Notes under the pieces: model-generated
What the model was told of the DNA's origin: nothing
What the model saw: only the letters and a program-made list of their open reading frames with translations
Database searches by the model: none
Assembly (NCBI RefSeq): GCF_026242195.1
Contig: NZ_RKLV01000010.1
Span: 1 to 64,000, forward strand
Length of the DNA: 64,000 bases
Reading direction: 5' to 3'
Origin: Halorutilus salinus
GTDB lineage: Archaea > Halobacteriota > Halobacteria > Halobacteriales > Halorutilaceae
Program-made: the position numbers and the translations under genes
Shown here: one piece after another, positions 61,766 to 64,000 of the stretch
Numbering within the stretch: position 1 is the stretch's first letter
Layout: each line of letters opens with the position of its first letter

Positions 61766-62917
61766 ATGCTGGTAACGATGACCGACCCTGAACCGATACG
61801 CCGTATAGGTCTCGAAAACGTGGTTGTCGCGGACACGGAGCTAAGCCATATAGACGGCGAGAAGCCCGAACTCCTGTACCGCGGTGTGGATGCGCAGGAA
61901 CTCGCAGAGAAGTCGTCGTACGAGGAGACCGCATACCTTCTCTGGAACGGAGGATTTCCGACGCGCGACGAACTCGATTCCTTCCGCGGTGAACTCGACG
62001 ACCGTCGTTCGCTTTCGCACGGCGTCGCCGAGATAGTCGAGCACGCGCCCGAGGATGCGGTGCCCATGGACGTTCTCCGTAGCGCCGTCTCGGCGACGAG
62101 CGTCTACGGCGACGGTGACGGGACGACGCGTGACAGGTCGCTCTCCGTACTCGCCAAGGCACCGACGGCTCTCGCCGCCTTCGGACGTGCGCGCGACGGT
62201 TACGAAGCCGTCGAACCCCGCGAAGACCTCGATACGGCGGCGAACTTCCTCTACATGCTCAACGGCGAGGAACCCGACGAACGTCACGCCGAGATACTCG
62301 ACACGGCGTTACTTCTCCACGCAGACCACGGTCTGAACGCATCGACGTTCACGGGACGCGTTATAGCCTCGACCGAGTCTGACGTCGTCTCCGCGGTCAC
62401 GGGCGCTATAGGCGCTCTAAAAGGACCTCTCCACGGCGGCGCGAATCAGGACGTTATGGAGATGTTGCTCGACATAGAGGACAGCCAAAAGGACGTCTCG
62501 TCGTACCTCGCCGGGATGCTCGAAGACGGCGAACGTGTACCCGGATTCGGACACCGTGTCTACGAGGCGTTCGATCCGCGCGCCGAGGTCTTCAAGAAGA
62601 TCGCCAAGGAGGTATCGGAGAAGACCGACGGACCCGACTGGTTCTCGATGCTCGAAGAGGTCGAGGCATTCCTCCGCGAGGAGAAACGTATACACGAGAA
62701 AGGTATATCGCCTAACGTCGATCTGTACTCAGGAACCGTCTACTACTCGCTCGGCGTACCCGTGGACTTCTTCGTGCCCATGTTCGCTATCGGACGTTCG
62801 GTCGGATGGACGGCACAGGCTCAGGAGCAGTACGACGACAACCGTCTCGTACGTCCGCGCGCCGAGTACGTCGGCGAACGCGGTGTCGAATACGTTCCTA
62901 TCGACGAGCGCGAGTAG
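61766..62917 (+). CDS. citZ: Citrate synthase
   Basis: 383 residues, short prokaryotic type. Catalytic residues: His in L-H-A-D-H-G-L-N-A-S, His in V-P-G-F-G-H-R-V-Y and Asp in S-P-N-V-D-L-Y-S-G; G-P-L-H-G-G-A-N-Q lies between. It condenses oxaloacetate with acetyl-CoA. Methylcitrate synthase is an alternative that cannot be excluded by motif. Start at ATG 61766 or 61778. A TATA-like aacttatc lies 30 bases upstream. Confidence 0.93.
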   Translation: MLVTMTDPEPIRRIGLENVVVADTELSHIDGEKPELLYRGVDAQELAEKSSYEETAYLLWNGGFPTRDELDSFRGELDDRRSLSHGVAEIVEHAPEDAVPMDVLRSAVSATSVYGDGDGTTRDRSLSVLAKAPTALAAFGRARDGYEAVEPREDLDTAANFLYMLNGEEPDERHAEILDTALLLHADHGLNASTFTGRVIASTESDVVSAVTGAIGALKGPLHGGANQDVMEMLLDIEDSQKDVSSYLAGMLEDGERVPGFGHRVYEAFDPRAEVFKKIAKEVSEKTDGPDWFSMLEEVEAFLREEKRIHEKGISPNVDLYSGTVYYSLGVPVDFFVPMFAIGRSVGWTAQAQEQYDDNRLVRPRAEYVGERGVEYVPIDERE

Positions 62918-63787
62918 CTATACCTCTTCTTCGAGCCTCTCGATAACCGTCTCGTTACCGAGGTAGACTGGCGTACGGTCGTGTACACCGTCGGGTTCAC
63001 GTTCGAGAAGTGAACCCTCGCCGTCCGACGAACCGCCGCCCGCCGTCTCGATGATGTACGCCATAGGCGCGCCCTCGAACAACGTACGGAGTTTGCCTTG
63101 GGGACGTTCACGGAGCGCGGGGTACGCGAAGATACCGCCCTTGTGGAGTACCTGGTTCACGTCGCCGACCATCGAACCGCCGTAACGTAGCTTGAGTTCG
63201 TGCTCCACCTCGTCGGCGAACCCCGCGAAGCCGTCCGTCCAGTTCTCGCGCCCGCCTCCGAAGCCGTAGACGGTCGGTTCGGGGAGCGTGAGTTCACGTT
63301 CGTCGACGCGTACCCCCTCAGCTCCTTCCTCTCCTCTCTCTGTCTCTACCACGTACTCCACCACGCCGTCGCCGTCGGCTACGACAGCGGTCGTCAGAGG
63401 TCCGAAAAGGACGTACCCCGCACCTACGAGGCCCTCGCCCGGAGATGGAAGCGGGGCGTCGTAGACGCCTAAGATTACTCCCGCGGGGTTGTTGGTCACG
63501 AGGTTTGAGGAACCGTCAAGAGGGTCGACTGCTACACCGACGCCGTCGCCGCAGTCTACGACGCCCTCCTCCTCCTCGGAGGCGAACCCACCGACGCCTT
63601 CGAGGTCGGTGATACACTCCTTGAGCAGACGGTTTGCGTGCAGGTCTGCGCCGAGAACCTCATGACCCGACGGGTTCTCGTCGCCTTCGTACGTACGTCC
63701 GTCGGCGAATCCGTCGGCTATACGCGGCGCTGTTTTTACAACCTCGTCGACGACGGCTTCGAAAGCCTCCTCGGCGTCTACGTTCAT
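62918..63787 (-). CDS. fbp: Fructose-1,6-bisphosphatase class I
   Basis: 289 residues. Metal and phosphate site V-A-V-D-P-L-D-G-S-S-N near 88. L-R-Y-G-G-S-M-V-G-D-V-N and G-K-L-R-T-L-F-E-G-A-P-M-A-Y are the class I sugar-binding blocks. It makes fructose-6-phosphate in gluconeogenesis. Its start overlaps the aldolase stop by 4 bases, so the two work and are translated together. Convergent with citrate synthase, no gap. Confidence 0.93.
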   Translation of the reverse strand: MNVDAEEAFEAVVDEVVKTAPRIADGFADGRTYEGDENPSGHEVLGADLHANRLLKECITDLEGVGGFASEEEEGVVDCGDGVGVAVDPLDGSSNLVTNNPAGVILGVYDAPLPSPGEGLVGAGYVLFGPLTTAVVADGDGVVEYVVETERGEEGAEGVRVDERELTLPEPTVYGFGGGRENWTDGFAGFADEVEHELKLRYGGSMVGDVNQVLHKGGIFAYPALRERPQGKLRTLFEGAPMAYIIETAGGGSSDGEGSLLEREPDGVHDRTPVYLGNETVIERLEEEV

Positions 63788-64000
63788 AGAACGCCGTCGA
63801 CGCCCTTCCCTTCGAAGACGACGCCTTCGAGCTTGCCGAGTATACCCGACGGCTCCTCGCGCTGGAAGACGTTACGTCCGACGGCGAGTCCGTGACCCCC
63901 CGCCGAGACGGTGTCGTGTACGTCGCTAAGGAACGCGCGATCCGACTTCTTCGAACCGCCCGACATGACGACCTTCATACGTCCGGAGAGATCGACGACC
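63784..64000 (-). CDS. Archaeal class I fructose-bisphosphate aldolase family, 3' end
   Basis: Only about the last 71 codons are inside the window; the frame is open to the edge. V-V-M-S-G-G-S-K-K-S-D and G-L-A-V-G-R-N-V-F-Q-R-E are the phosphate-binding end of DhnA-type aldolases. The related 2-amino-3,7-dideoxy-hept-6-ulosonate synthase cannot be excluded, but overlap with fbp supports a glycolytic/gluconeogenic aldolase. Confidence 0.8.
   Translation of the reverse strand, partial: VVDLSGRMKVVMSGGSKKSDRAFLSDVHDTVSAGGHGLAVGRNVFQREEPSGILGKLEGVVFEGKGVDGVL

Overview
The window comes from an extremely halophilic archaeon (class Halobacteria or a close relative). The inferred proteins are strongly acidic. 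Genes start with ATG or GTG, many of them only a few bases downstream of a TATA box in the leaderless style. Archaeal markers include aIF1A, a geranylgeranyl reductase, a PGF-CTERM surface protein, a Dna2-type helicase-nuclease and an archaeal class I aldolase. Isoleucine is often ATA and the base composition looks only moderately GC-rich, so I would not place it among the very GC-rich common haloarchaeal genera. No rRNA, tRNA, CRISPR array or intact insertion sequence was recognised.

Layout. 1-7 kb: tail of a surface protein, YchF-type GTPase, winged-helix regulator, SppA protease, ASCH protein, ferrochelatase, fumarase. 7-9.1 kb: ammonium transporter plus PII protein, behind a promoter with a tiny upstream ORF and an inverted repeat. 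9.1-13 kb: trpDFEG, whose promoter carries three 10-bp-phased GTACA boxes. 13-25 kb: branched-chain amino-acid block ilvD, a leuB-like dehydrogenase, leuA-ilvBNC and leuCD, interrupted by a VapBC-type toxin-antitoxin pair. leuA appears to carry a frameshift or an overlapping leader ORF at its 5' end. 25-30 kb: DJ-1-like and Nif3-like proteins, a frameshifted CNNM protein, a second VapBC pair flanked by short direct repeats, membrane proteins and a class V aminotransferase. 30-36 kb: a cell-surface glycan cluster (two glycosyltransferases, sulfatase-superfamily enzyme, GT75/RGP-like protein, flippase-like protein). The first genes of this cluster favour AGG arginine codons, unlike their surroundings. 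36-50 kb: stress protein, transporters, aIF1A, CNNM transporter, geranylgeranyl reductase, ATP-type PEP carboxykinase, an R2-like ligand-binding oxidase with all key residues, PrsW, PEBP, SRAP and a cation exchanger. 50-57 kb: Dna2, DUF92 protein, a degenerate UppS-like protein in an operon with protoporphyrinogen oxidase, and a TusA/TsuA-type sulfur pair. 57-61.5 kb: a second glycan cluster (flippase-like, GT2, methyltransferase, sulfatase-like) with divergent promoters that share a motif. 61.5-64 kb: a short zinc-ribbon protein, citrate synthase, fructose-1,6-bisphosphatase and the 3' end of an aldolase.

The window joins amino-acid biosynthesis (Trp, Leu, Ile, Val), nitrogen uptake, central carbon metabolism (fumarase, citrate synthase, PEPCK, FBPase, aldolase), late haem synthesis (hemH, hemG) and surface glycan assembly. 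The observations I rate highest are the phased trp boxes, the amt leader ORF, the R2lox next to PEPCK, the repeat-flanked VapBC module, a large three-tier stem-loop at 27.9 kb, the leuA 5' anomaly and two small genes of 50 and 42 aa.
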